The notes under the pieces are model-generated. The model had not been told where the DNA came from and did no database searches. It saw only the letters and a program-made list of their open reading frames with translations. DNA of 64,000 bases from Nostoc desertorum CM1-VF14 (GTDB taxonomy: Bacteria > Cyanobacteriota > Cyanobacteriia > Cyanobacteriales > Nostocaceae). Location: positions 1 to 64,000 of the forward strand of contig JAHHHR010000030.1 in NCBI GenBank assembly GCA_019359245.1. Reading direction: 5' to 3'. Positions 17,201-25,443 of this stretch are shown in pieces (the first letter of the stretch is position 1; each line of letters opens with the position of its first letter). A program made the position numbers and the translations under genes.

Positions 17201-18725
17201 ACCTGCTATATTACGAATTATAATTGAGAAATATCTCGCCACACAATCAAATATTTGGGAGCAACCACAAGAATTCTCAAGTCAAGTGAATTCTTGGGGA
17301 ACTTGTATTAGTCAGCTTGAAACTTTAATTTCGTCATTAGAACCTTTTGCTGTGTTGGAGATGATTAAAACTTCTCTATATGAGCATTTATCAAAGCTAC
17401 AAGAAGAAACTGAAACTTCTCTACAGCAGGTTCAAAAATTACAAATTAGCTTACGTGAAATTGAACAAAACTTACAACCACAACCATCAGAAAGTTTAAT
17501 TGAACAAAGGAGTTGGTGGTTGAAAGAATGGCAAAAAATCCCGGATAAATTTAAGCCAGAAAATTCTGCTGCTGACTTGTTTAATATAGATTTATTACGC
17601 GCCATCAATATTAAGTTTGAATCTTGGCAACAGCAACTTCAAAAAGACGAAATTTATCTCAATAGATATCAGAATTTTGTACAAGATTGGATTGAGAAAT
17701 TAAGAAAGCCAACTGAAGGCGATGGTGACGATTTAAGACGCATATATTTAGATAATGCCAACGTTGTTGGTATCACCTGTGTTCAAGCTGCAAATAGAGG
17801 TTTTTCGGAAGAATTCAAATCTTTTGATGTTGTCATCATTGATGAAGTTAGTAAGTGTACTCCACCAGAGTTATTAATCCCGGCTTTGAAAGGCAAAAAG
17901 TTAGTCATGGTAGGCGATCATCGGCAATTACCACCCATGCTTGATACTAGTACTTTAGAAGAAGTTGCTCAAACAATTGGGAATACACGAGACGAACTAC
18001 AGTTTTTAGAAGAATCACTATTTAAAAGTCAGTTTGAATCTGCTGATGAAAGCATCAAACAAATGCTAACTACCCAATATCGAATGCACCCATTTATTAT
18101 GGGAGCAATCAATCAGTTTTATGACGGTAAACTAGAATCTGGTATTTTGGAGCCAGACACAAAGCGCGCACATCATTTAGCAGGCGAAATCATCCAAGAA
18201 TCTCAGCATCTTATTTGGGTAAAAACACCCATAGAAAATCAGTTTTTAGAGCAACGAAACGGAACTTCTTACTTTAATACTCCAGAAATCGATGCGATTG
18301 AACGTCTGTGTCAGCAGTTCGAGACTACTTGGGCTTATAAAGTTGCTAATGGTGAACCAAAAAAAGAAATTGCTGTAATTACCTTTTATGGTGCTCAACT
18401 AAGAAAAATTGATGAACGCCTGCAATCTGAAATTTTCCCTTCATTAGAGATTCGTACTGGGACAGTAGACAGATTTCAAGGTATGGAACGACCTGTTGTA
18501 ATTGTTAGTATGGTTCGTAACAATAGTAAAGGAGATGTGGGATTTGCTAAGAAACCAGAACGGGTAAACGTTGCATTTTCTCGCGCTCAAGAACTGCTGA
18601 TAATTGTGGGTTGTCATAGTTTATTTACCCATCAATCAGGTAAAGTCGGAAGTATGTATTCGGAAGTTTCAAATACTGTCAGTATTCATGGAGGTTTCGT
18701 TGATGTTTCTCGCCTCTTCAGCTAA
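14247..18725 (+). CDS. Large SF1 (UPF1/DNA2-like) helicase with IF-2-type N-terminal domain
   Basis: The product has 1492 residues. Residues 1-55 (LRIYELAKELNLDSKKLLAI and so on) match the small helical IF2_N domain at the start of cyanobacterial translation factor IF-2. A beta-rich region follows, then a superfamily-1 helicase split by a very long helical insertion. Walker A GPPGTGKTT starts at residue 441. Motif II is IIDEVSK near 1199, followed by GDHRQLPP, QYRMHP near 1277, GTVDRFQGME near 1405 and VNVAFSRAQE. The 530-1150 insertion is Gln/Glu/Leu-rich and probably coiled coil. UPF1/DNA2-like enzymes unwind RNA or DNA 5' to 3'. The stop region GTTGATG...TAA resembles a former overlap with a downstream PLD gene. 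Confidence 0.92.
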   Translation: MNNGKLRIYELAKELNLDSKKLLAICEKLKIVVKSHTSTISESDAERIRLAVSKLTAKSSKTKTKSEDWGYMFIASAIDSFIRHLEGESALKSYPEFRERRDRANKLMLECVGQKPSLFYVRRKGAGKEAREEIWDLTIATDSDDFQLPARLEKLRKTLGFRAAVPKDGRDGIKILSVQLLQPSRGHADSYAIPCRLRLLPNHQHHLDIPPATLKRIAAAPVCGENVPTEEQLKAWKAFLQIEEKIAKARQFCVRYVSHNYNFKRRISFEIDVASATLDGFYQNSLDVENFWERARRTKNEDLKLFETAPVGKNWISGRQLGTVEEVDPNRCIISLRLERDLAEFMATERYKLPDTGFLCFEAVGDIQQIQRKKKALDDLNNGYTQNPYLGNFLFDASQARQIKTTVELQAQDLLLSSANPGQKAAVEKVLAAKDLVLIQGPPGTGKTTVIAEICYQIALRGGRTLIASQANLAVDNALSRLVHNPVIRAVRKGRAEKVGEEGQPFLEDQVIGRWLENTANDCENNLTQRLENIKVFSQLLASSERFTTYFQTEEEFNQQETKFNKNKLKIEANFKDQEKYYNEAVEKQNNVESLIVGLEKILNTAPNINWEAPEVADFLPLLKPYTEGNSLVEEFLANVRQTIKYTNELGFVRPALGAFGLAVWLRETVATEITGFKAALAHAQEASEAILKFAASVEVVKQNFASLNQVQPDYQKYIAKLQNLQQTIQIWENRKREIDYIISAVKEWKSTAPSLLYQTLKDCQQSGLPLTENLADLPLGLLMFANTLKLPIVPKVYKINLPEWELLTKAIAYEIDGGFTDRQGKQHNFSYFLQQNFSQIPMVLSKSDRTQWQETYQQFNNYQLLNPKQRKLLVENTQIFLIRMQRTYGASWEWNNIDSTLTKITQELLDTILANARQCVLKVKTETDQQLQHLQRQLNELQKNEISQQQISITQAEVEKAQQDANLQLGQVINILQELNKQNIPAILRIIIEKYLATQSNIWEQPQEFSSQVNSWGTCISQLETLISSLEPFAVLEMIKTSLYEHLSKLQEETETSLQQVQKLQISLREIEQNLQPQPSESLIEQRSWWLKEWQKIPDKFKPENSAADLFNIDLLRAINIKFESWQQQLQKDEIYLNRYQNFVQDWIEKLRKPTEGDGDDLRRIYLDNANVVGITCVQAANRGFSEEFKSFDVVIIDEVSKCTPPELLIPALKGKKLVMVGDHRQLPPMLDTSTLEEVAQTIGNTRDELQFLEESLFKSQFESADESIKQMLTTQYRMHPFIMGAINQFYDGKLESGILEPDTKRAHHLAGEIIQESQHLIWVKTPIENQFLEQRNGTSYFNTPEIDAIERLCQQFETTWAYKVANGEPKKEIAVITFYGAQLRKIDERLQSEIFPSLEIRTGTVDRFQGMERPVVIVSMVRNNSKGDVGFAKKPERVNVAFSRAQELLIIVGCHSLFTHQSGKVGSMYSEVSNTVSIHGGFVDVSRLFS

Positions 18726-18728
18726 ACC
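18698..18728 (+). repeat. 31-bp direct repeat, copy 1 (end of helicase gene)
   Basis: CGTTGATG at 18698 starts a 31-base segment ending GCTAAACC. It matches 20216-20246 with only three substitutions. It contains the helicase stop codon and, in the +1 frame, an ATG starting M-F-L-A-S-S-A-K-P. The second copy starts the PLD gene in the same way (M-F-F-A-S-S-A-K-P). Confidence 0.85.
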
Positions 18729-19167
18729 TAGTTACGAATCGACGGATGCAAAAAACCTAAATTTGATAAACCGTAATTTAGCTTCAATCTTACCAGACGG
18801 TCAATTACAGGTGCGATCGCCTGGTGTTGTGACTCGCACCGATCCAAAATTAGAATTAGTCTTTGACAATTCAAAATTTACAAACTCTATTTGGCGTAGG
18901 GGCAAAATTTAATATCAATGAATACACCATTGTTTTAGATGTTCTAGGATTAGCTCAATCTAGGGCAAACTGGCAGAAACAGAAACGCCGATTCAATTAG
19001 AAGGTCAAGCGATCGCAGGCGCAGGGGTAGAAGCCATACAACCAGATCAGGGAACTCGGTGTTTTTCTGCTACCAAAGGTGCTGGAGTCTATTATTTAGA
19101 AGGCTTGCCACAGAGTGGATACAATCTCCAAATCAATGATAAATCTGTTGTTAGCTTGAGATTGTAA
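18703..19167 (+). pseudogene. Frameshifted fragment, possibly from a fimbrial-usher-like outer-membrane protein
   Basis: A short frame from the ATG at 18703 begins like the PLD protein (MFLASSAKP), then continues ILPDGQLQVRSPGVV and stops at 18912. The adjacent +1 frame continues as FGVGAKFNINEYTIVLDVLG. From about 18964 the first frame resumes as LAETETPIQLEGQAI, GVYYLEGLPQSGYNLQINDK and stops at 19167. Two compensating frameshifts therefore break it. The parts resemble a beta-barrel strand region followed by a carboxypeptidase-regulatory-like beta-sandwich, as at the C-terminus of cyanobacterial usher-like proteins. It lies between the two 31-bp repeats. The family call is tentative; the frameshifted state is seen directly. 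Confidence 0.5.
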
Positions 19168-19277
19168 GAGTCTTCTGAACCATTCCAAGAGCTTAATTTG
19201 CAACAGCCGTCAATTCCCTAAAGGGAAACACGGTACAATCCGAAGGAACTTTTATTGGGGAGCAACGCAGATTAAGG

Positions 19278-20156
19278 ATGGAAGCAAATTTTCTGACGGC
19301 TGTTTTTCTGCCCCTAGCTCTATTTATTATTATGTTAGGCATGGGGTTAACCTTGACCCTAGAGGACTTCAAGCGAGTTGTAATCTATCCCAAAGCGGTG
19401 GTGATTGGCTTGGTAGCGCAGTTGATCATGTTGCCGATTGTGGGTTTTGGCATTGCGTCGGTGTTTCCCCTTAGCCCACAATTAGCAGTAGGTGTGATGA
19501 TTTTAGCAGCCTGTCCCGGTGGCCCTACTTCTAATATGATTACGTTTTTGGCTGCGGGTGATGTCGCTCTTTCTGTGACGCTAACAGCTATTAGTAGTTT
19601 AATTACGATTTTTACGATTCCTCTGGTAATAAATTTTTCAATGCAGAGATTTTTGGGGGAAGGAACAACCTTACAGTTACCTTTTTTAAGTACTGTTTTG
19701 CAGATTGCAGTGATTACACTCCTACCTATAGCAATTGGAATGATAGCCAAGCGGTATGCACCCGGATTGGCAGAGAAGGCAGATAAAGCTGTGAAGTGGC
19801 TGTCTTTATTTTTCCTGGCGGTGGTAATTACTGGAGTGCTGCTGCGAGAACGGAATAATTTTGTTTCTTATGTAATAGATGTGGGATGGGCAACTCTGGT
19901 TTTGAATGTGGTTGCAATGGCTTTAGGTTTTGCGATCGCTACCTTAACCCGATTAGGAGAAAAAAGCGTTACGGCAATTACGATAGAAGTAGGAATTCAA
20001 AATGGCACTCTGGCGATCGCGATCGCTTCCAACCCTACCCTGCTGAATAGCCCTACAATGGTAATTCCTGGGGCAATTTATAGTCTGCTAATGTTTGTAA
20101 CTGGTGCTGGATTTGCTTGGTGGGCTAGTCGTCGCCAAAGCTTGTTAAAAGCATAA
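19278..20156 (+). CDS. BASS-family (bile acid:sodium symporter-like) membrane transporter
   Basis: A 292-residue polytopic membrane protein with about nine or ten hydrophobic helices. BASS signatures are visible: LGMGLTLTLEDF near the start, the crossover segment CPGGPTSNMITFLAAGDVAL, and the second crossover ITIEVGIQNGTLAIAIASN. Plant and cyanobacterial relatives move pyruvate, 2-keto acids or other organic anions with sodium; the substrate here is unknown. The ATG at 19278 is preceded by GGGGAG. It sits inside the interval bounded by the 31-bp repeats, on the same strand as its neighbours, so it was probably brought in with that interval. Confidence 0.92.
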   Translation: MEANFLTAVFLPLALFIIMLGMGLTLTLEDFKRVVIYPKAVVIGLVAQLIMLPIVGFGIASVFPLSPQLAVGVMILAACPGGPTSNMITFLAAGDVALSVTLTAISSLITIFTIPLVINFSMQRFLGEGTTLQLPFLSTVLQIAVITLLPIAIGMIAKRYAPGLAEKADKAVKWLSLFFLAVVITGVLLRERNNFVSYVIDVGWATLVLNVVAMALGFAIATLTRLGEKSVTAITIEVGIQNGTLAIAIASNPTLLNSPTMVIPGAIYSLLMFVTGAGFAWWASRRQSLLKA

Positions 20157-20215
20157 AGGTATTTTGCCTCATGGGTTATAAGTATTTGTACAAATTAAAT
20201 TATCCAATCTTATTC

Positions 20216-20246
20216 CGTTGATGTTTTTTGCCTCTTCTGCTAAACC
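20216..20246 (+). repeat. 31-bp direct repeat, copy 2 (start of PLD gene)
   Basis: This matches 18698-18728 with three substitutions. It holds the ATG of the PLD-like gene at 20221. Together the two copies bound a segment of about 1.5 kb. Confidence 0.85.
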
Positions 20247-22053
20247 AATTGATGACAATCTCAAAAATGTTGTAGACGAAATAGAAGTGCAAAGCCCTAC
20301 CTTATCAGTTCTGGCAGCACGCCAATTTCGCTATAGCTTGCGTCAAACCCCGATAGAAGTAAATATCAAAGAACCCCGCCAGTTTAACGTACTCGAAGAA
20401 TTTATTATCCGCGCTGCTATTGAATTTCAACCTCCACCAACAGAGGATGAATTAGCCTCAGTACTTGGGCTTGATTCTGTATTTATTAAAACTACTACTA
20501 CAACTCTTCGTTCCTTACAAACTTTATCGCCAACATCGCCGCTTACAGTTACTCCTGAAGGTCGCTCATTTTATGAAAAAGGGTCTGTCCCACAGCCGCC
20601 GTATCCTATACAAATTAATGTTATTACAGACCCTTTAAGCGATAAGATAAACTTTCAATCTGAATCTTTAAATGAAACAACGATAAATTTACCTGACTTG
20701 GCAGACTTTATTGCTGTTGATCGTACAATTGCTGAGATTACTTCCTTACCCCTTGAGGAAATCCAAAAAAGTATTCAAGCTTCAGGTTTAGCACTTCATG
20801 TCCCAGAAGAGGGAAAAATCGTAACTTCCTATAGGGTGCTAGCTTCGACTCAAAAATTTTGGAGAAAGATATCGCTCTTCGTTATCTTTGATGCTCTTGA
20901 AGATAAATTGACCATTCAAATAAGAAATGGAAAGCAAATTTTAGAGTCAGCATCAAGTTGGTTAGAACTGCTACATACTGAAGGTAAAATATCTTTGCAA
21001 GCATTATGCAAATTGTCGAGTGAAACCATCAATTTTGAACGTGAAGCCATTCTCAAGCAAAAAAATACTGAAATAGAAGCTAGACTAGAAAAGATTCGTC
21101 AAAAGGTGCTAGAAGCTGCTACAAAAGCCACTGATGAGGGAGATAACTATAAAGCGTTAGGTGAAGCTGTACAGTTACGCGATGGACAAATTTCTCAAGC
21201 TTTCTCAGAAATTTTAAATTCGGCTAAAAGTCAGATTCTGATTTATTCTCCTTGGGTTGATCAGGTAGTTGTCGATGAAAAATTTATAAATTTATTACAG
21301 AAATTAGCTAATCGGGGAGTTCGGATTTTAATTGGACATGGAATTGCGCGGCGACAAGAAGATGAAGATAAACCAATTCCACCAGAAGTAGAGAAAAAAC
21401 TTCGAGTGATAAAAACACCTCATGGTTTACCATCTGTACAGGTTATTTGGTTGGGAGATTCCCATGTTAAAGAAGTAATAGTTGATAAACAAATCCATCT
21501 TTGTGGATCTCATAACTGGTTATCCTATCGCGGCGATTATCTACCACGAGGTGAATCAGTTTATAAAGTTACAATTCCCCATCAAGTCCAGGAAGCTTAT
21601 GAATTTCTCGCTAATCGCTTCCAAAATCACGCTGAAAAATTATGGCAAAATGCTTTAGAAAACCGTGATTCTCAACTGGCTGTAGAGTCTTTATGCGCTT
21701 GGGGTGCGCTAGGTATGGAAGGTATTGCACTCAAAGAGATAGAGAAAAATAATTGGTTGGAACTTCTGCCTGTATGGCTGAATCTAGCACTACAGGGATT
21801 AAAATCGAAAAATTTGTCAGGTGAATCAGAAAGTTTTAAAACTGCACTTTCGTTGCTGAGTAAAGTTTTTATTGAAGAGGCTTTTATTGAGCAATTGCAA
21901 CAGGGATGGCGTAAAGTTATCGACGCGATCGCAATTAACAATCCTAAAACTGCTTTAAACTTACTTAGTGATGAAGTATGGGCGCAGTTTCTACGTCTCA
22001 ATATTGCCCAAAATAGTGATTCACCTGATAACTTTATCTCGCGACATACATGA
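20221..22053 (+). CDS. Phospholipase-D-like (HKD) protein
   Basis: A 610-residue soluble protein. The N-terminal 200 residues look like helical winged-helix modules (LEEFIIRAAIEFQPPPTEDE and a repeat around FIAVDRTIAEITSLPL). A coiled-coil stretch covers about 270-320. A PLD-fold domain follows, with ILIYSPWVDQVV, then the HKD motif HVKEVIVD at about 415-422, then HLCGSHNWLSYRGDY. Only one HKD motif is evident, as in dimeric Nuc/BfiI-like nucleases. The C-terminal helical part has no match I recognise. The probable partner is the SF1 helicase, whose stop codon carries a copy of this gene's start region. Nuclease rather than lipase activity is more likely, by inference. Confidence 0.85.
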   Translation: MFFASSAKPIDDNLKNVVDEIEVQSPTLSVLAARQFRYSLRQTPIEVNIKEPRQFNVLEEFIIRAAIEFQPPPTEDELASVLGLDSVFIKTTTTTLRSLQTLSPTSPLTVTPEGRSFYEKGSVPQPPYPIQINVITDPLSDKINFQSESLNETTINLPDLADFIAVDRTIAEITSLPLEEIQKSIQASGLALHVPEEGKIVTSYRVLASTQKFWRKISLFVIFDALEDKLTIQIRNGKQILESASSWLELLHTEGKISLQALCKLSSETINFEREAILKQKNTEIEARLEKIRQKVLEAATKATDEGDNYKALGEAVQLRDGQISQAFSEILNSAKSQILIYSPWVDQVVVDEKFINLLQKLANRGVRILIGHGIARRQEDEDKPIPPEVEKKLRVIKTPHGLPSVQVIWLGDSHVKEVIVDKQIHLCGSHNWLSYRGDYLPRGESVYKVTIPHQVQEAYEFLANRFQNHAEKLWQNALENRDSQLAVESLCAWGALGMEGIALKEIEKNNWLELLPVWLNLALQGLKSKNLSGESESFKTALSLLSKVFIEEAFIEQLQQGWRKVIDAIAINNPKTALNLLSDEVWAQFLRLNIAQNSDSPDNFISRHT

Positions 22054-22110
22054 CTCAGTAGCAAAAGCCTCCAGCATCACACTCAAGGCTTTGATTATGG
22101 AGTTATTTTA

Positions 22111-22240
22111 AGTTATCTCTTCATGTGACTTTGTTATTATGTAAGTATGAATAACAAGGTCATGAGAGAAGAGATAACTATAGAAAAAATATGATGGTGC
22201 TAGCATCATATTTGCTGGATAATATAGTATTGATACTATA
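22111..22240. other. Cluster of three inverted repeats in the 22054-22664 gap
   Basis: The 611-bp gap after the PLD gene has no coding sequence I can support. It holds a 69-bp imperfect inverted repeat (22111-22179; outer arms AGTTATCTCTTC and GAAGAGATAACT). It is followed by a hairpin with arms AAATATGATG and CATCATATTT (22187-22213), and another with arms TATAGTAT and ATACTATA (22223-22240). The first may act as terminator of the PLD gene, or the set may be a miniature inverted-repeat element. The rest of the gap up to gshA shows only a short G/A-rich stretch near 22400. Confidence 0.7.
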
Positions 22241-22664
22241 GTGGTATGCACGCAAAGGGAATATATATCTTTAGATAGATATTTCTTTTTTCAATTAGTA
22301 TGAAATGTCTAATAAGAAATTTAAAAAACTAAGTGTCTTTGGTCTAGGCTGACTGTACCAAAACGGCTGAATTTAAACAGCATTTTTTTATCTATTTGCA
22401 CAGTGCAAGGGACAAGGGAAAAGAAGTTTCCTGTTGCCCGTTGTGTCTTCCCTCCGAGGCAACAGACTCAGTAAATCATAAATTAGGCTATTCTTCATAC
22501 CTCGGTAGTAATAATTACTGAAGGATCGCGAATAAATCTGTCATCCTGACTTGGCGTGAGTTTGCAATTCAATGATTCTTAACCTTTGATTGACTTAAAG
22601 ATAGATCCAGAGATTCGTCTAATTCGATACAATTTATAAGCAGAGAGAGCCGAAGGAGAACAAG

Positions 22665-23804
22665 GTGGTCTTATTAAAAGGCTTTGAGATTGAGATGTAT
22701 ACTGGCACGCCTCAAGGTGAAATCGTCGGTCTCTCCGACAAAATTGTTGCCGCTTTGGATGGATTTATGCGGGAGCCAGATAGCCGCAACGTAGAGTACA
22801 TAACCCAACCATCCCATAATTACGAGAATTTATTGTGTGCCTTGCTGCGTCCCCGGCGGGAGTTGCGAAACTACCTCAATCGCTTGGGCGATTACACCCT
22901 AATACCGGGGAGTACTTTATCTTTGGGTGGGGGCGATCGCTTTTTGCGTTCCGATCCAGCAAACCCCTATCATGACTACATTGAGAAGACCTACGGTACA
23001 AAAGTAGTAACCGCCAGTGTACATATCAATGTGGGCATTAGCGACCCAGAAGTATTAATGCGAGCATGCCGGGTGATCCGTATGGAAGCGCCTCTATTTC
23101 TCGCCCTCAGCGCCTCATCTCCCTTCCTGGATGGCAAAGCTACTGGCTATCACTCTACCCGTTGGGGTGTATTTCCGCAAACGCCTAGCCATGTGCCATT
23201 ATTTGCCAGCCACGCTGATCATATTCAGTGGGTAGAAGATCAACTCGTTGCAGGAACCATGCAAAACGTGCGGCATCTATGGGCATCGGTGCGGCCAAAT
23301 GGCGATCGCCGTCCATACGATCTAAATCGGCTAGAATTGCGAATTTGCGATTTAATCACAGATCCCATTGCCTTGCTAGCGATTACTGCCTTATTAGAAG
23401 CGCGTTTGTTGCAAATAATCGAAAATCCCAGCATCGATCCGTTAACCCAGAGTATTTTCTCTGGCGAAGAACTTGTAACCCTGACTGCTGAAAACGAAGC
23501 TGCTGCTGCTGCTGATAGTCTTGATGCTCATTTACGACATTGGCAAGATGGCAGAAGCATCCTAGCCAGAGATTGGATTTCTGAAATGTACCAAGATGTT
23601 TGGGCGATCGCTAAACAAAGAGGCTTTGGCTGTTTCCTTTCCCCTTTACAAAAAATCCTCCGCGAAGGGAATGAAGCTCAACAGTGGTTGCAATTACACG
23701 CAGTCGGTTTTGACAGCCAGCGCGTCATCACTCAGGCTATTATTGCCACCCAAGAGCGCGAAATCGAACTCGAAGACAAATTATGTTCCTCTCTGCTGGC
23801 TTAA
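22665..23804 (+). CDS. gshA: Glutamate-cysteine ligase (cyanobacterial type)
   Basis: This enzyme makes gamma-glutamylcysteine, the first step of glutathione synthesis. The 379-residue product has the cyanobacterial GshA layout: KGFEIEMYTG at the N-terminus, then REPDSRNVEYITQPSHNY, the SLGGGDRFLRSDP loop, ASVHINVG, a YHSTRWGVFPQ block and NRLELRICDLITDP. The start is GTG at 22665, supported by an AAGGAG element twelve bases before it; no ATG fits the conserved N-terminus better. A G/C-rich repeat starts just after the stop. Confidence 0.93.
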   Translation: MVLLKGFEIEMYTGTPQGEIVGLSDKIVAALDGFMREPDSRNVEYITQPSHNYENLLCALLRPRRELRNYLNRLGDYTLIPGSTLSLGGGDRFLRSDPANPYHDYIEKTYGTKVVTASVHINVGISDPEVLMRACRVIRMEAPLFLALSASSPFLDGKATGYHSTRWGVFPQTPSHVPLFASHADHIQWVEDQLVAGTMQNVRHLWASVRPNGDRRPYDLNRLELRICDLITDPIALLAITALLEARLLQIIENPSIDPLTQSIFSGEELVTLTAENEAAAAADSLDAHLRHWQDGRSILARDWISEMYQDVWAIAKQRGFGCFLSPLQKILREGNEAQQWLQLHAVGFDSQRVITQAIIATQEREIELEDKLCSSLLA

Positions 23805-23809
23805 CTCAA

Positions 23810-23921
23810 GGGGCATTGGGGCGGGGTGCAGGGGGCAGAGGGGAAAACTCTTCTCCCCTGCTCCCTTGCTCCCTGCTCCCTGCTCCCTCATCTCCCCCCA
23901 CTCTCCCTGCCTCATCTACTG
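23810..23921. repeat. Purine/pyrimidine-skewed dispersed repeat, copy R1 (intergenic)
   Basis: This low-complexity element reads GGGG-rich, then GCAGAGGGGAAAAC, then a run of TGCTCCC-type units. Two clearly related copies lie at 29250-29388 and 29860-30004 inside the debranching-enzyme gene. The two halves are partly complementary (GGGGCAG-type against CTGCTCCC-type) and can fold. The remainder of the gap to trmL (23922-24190) shows nothing I can name. Confidence 0.85.
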
Positions 23922-24190
23922 TCTTGAGACAAACGGTAGATTTTTTTGAATACACTACCAGAACTAAAAGGCACAAACACTTAGTTTTTCTACATAAAAC
24001 TTAATATTTCCCAATTTTAGCCAAATATCCTCTCAGGCATTGCTCTGGGAGGGTTTACGTTTCGTTTTAAAAATCTAATCGCTGGAGGATGCTTGATTAT
24101 TATTAATAAAACCTATGAATAGCCTCTACCGTTTGGTAGATTTAACATGGACAATAAATTGTTTTATACAATACTTAGCTTATACGGACA

Positions 24191-24652
24191 ATGCCTCAGG
24201 TAGTTTTAGTTAACCCACAAATTCCTCCTAATACAGGTAATATTGCCCGTACTTGTGCGGCTACGGGTACAGAGTTGCATTTGGTGGGGCCTTTAGGATT
24301 TGAAATTAGCGATCGCTACCTCAAAAGGGCTGGCTTAGATTACTGGCCTTACGTCAAGCTGCACTATCACGAATCGCTAGAAGCCTTTAAAAACGTACAT
24401 CAAGAGCGTGGAGGCAGATGCTTAGGTTTTACTGTCCGTGGCAATTGCAATTATGTTAGCTTTCAGTTTCAACCTGATGATTGGTTGCTGTTTGGTAGTG
24501 AAACTACCGGCTTACCACCAGCAATTCTGTCAGATTGCGATGCTACTTTGTATATTCCCATGAGCCAACCGGGGGTTCGCAGCTTGAACTTGTCAGTCAG
24601 TGTAGCAATTAGCTTATTTGAAACCCATCGTCAGTTAGGCTATTTACAATAG
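24191..24652 (+). CDS. trmL: tRNA (cytidine/uridine-34-2'-O)-methyltransferase TrmL
   Basis: A 153-residue SPOUT methyltransferase, the family's usual length. It methylates the ribose of wobble base 34 in some leucine tRNAs using S-adenosylmethionine. Visible motifs are LVNPQIPPNTGNIARTCAAT at the N-terminus, the central HLVGPLGFEI, DYWPYV, LFGSETTGLP and the C-terminal knot MSQPGVRSLNLSVSVAI. The ATG at 24191 gives a standard N-terminus. It is monocistronic; a hairpin lies 17 bp after the stop. Confidence 0.95.
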   Translation: MPQVVLVNPQIPPNTGNIARTCAATGTELHLVGPLGFEISDRYLKRAGLDYWPYVKLHYHESLEAFKNVHQERGGRCLGFTVRGNCNYVSFQFQPDDWLLFGSETTGLPPAILSDCDATLYIPMSQPGVRSLNLSVSVAISLFETHRQLGYLQ

Positions 24653-24668
24653 TTGTTTACCTATATGT

Positions 24669-24690
24669 TTATAAGTAAATATACTTATAA
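24669..24690 (+). terminator. Hairpin after trmL
   Basis: TTATAAGTA, a four-base loop and TACTTATAA form a perfect nine-pair stem 17 bp after the trmL stop. There is no clear T-tract, so the terminator role is tentative. Confidence 0.4.
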
Positions 24691-25443
24691 TATTCCCAGA
24701 TATCTATTTAGACGAATGATTTGTGGCAGCAAAAATTTTCTTTATTACTGCAATAATATGTAAAACAAGATACCTAAAATTGGGCTTTTTTCTAAATTGT
24801 AGTGGAAGATACTTACAAGGAGAGCAAGGTTAGTATAAGAAATTTGTATATAAAACTTGGGATATTGCCAAATTTGAATGATAGATTTTGATGAATTTGA
24901 AACATCCTAAGTTGAGGAACAAAAAGGCTAAACTCCAGTCATCTGGGATATTTCAGCCATTTTAGTTCGAGCAACGCTAGAAAGAAGTTCCAAAGTAGCC
25001 GATAGATCATACGGTTGTTTTTTAGGGAATAATCAACGTAAAGTCTCGTGTTGAGAAGACTGATTGGGTAGAAATATCTTGAAGATATCTACAGTAGGGG
25101 GCATCACTTTCCCAGAAGTCGCAGCAATTTAATTTCCGGCAGCGACTATGGACTTGGCAAATATCTTGTCCAGTCCCCGCGATTGACGCAAGACAAGCGC
25201 GGACAATGGTAAAAAGTAAAACGTCCTAGGTGGTGTGAGGAAGTGGTTCGGACAAGTAAACACAGCAAATTTTTTTTGCTAACACGTGTGAACTTGTTTA
25301 AATCAGAGAAGCAGGTTAATCTTGCGTAAGCATCTCTGGTGAGTGTGATCTTGATCTATCATTTGTTGTGATCTAAATCATTGACTAGAATCCAACGGAA
25401 AAATCGAGGTCAGTTAAGCGCTAGTGATCATAGGAGGTCGTCT
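24691..25443. other. Long gene-free leader upstream of the LysM/M23 peptidase gene
   Basis: About 750 bp without a supportable gene. It may hold the promoter and a long 5' leader of the M23 peptidase gene. I looked for the hallmarks of a c-di-AMP (ydaO) leader, which precedes some wall-hydrolase genes, and did not see them. A small hairpin AGCAAATTTTTTTTGCT at 25264-25280 is the only clear local structure. Confidence 0.5.

Noticed and set aside
18604..18702. Start of the short post-helicase frame at 18604
   Set aside because: The extension lies inside the helicase coding sequence in another frame; the ATG at 18703 is the more sensible start.
19186..19277. Riboswitch before the BASS transporter
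   Set aside because: A small CCCTAAAGGG palindrome is present, but I see no known aptamer pattern in about 90 bp.
23596..24004. Plus-strand frames overlapping the gshA end and the GC-rich repeat
   Set aside because: Shadows of gshA in another frame plus translated repeat R1.
24691..25443. c-di-AMP (ydaO-type) riboswitch before the M23 peptidase gene
   Set aside because: The long leader and gene type made it plausible, but the conserved GGGGUGAAU-like and CCGAAUCCGUCAGCUAACC-like blocks are not there.
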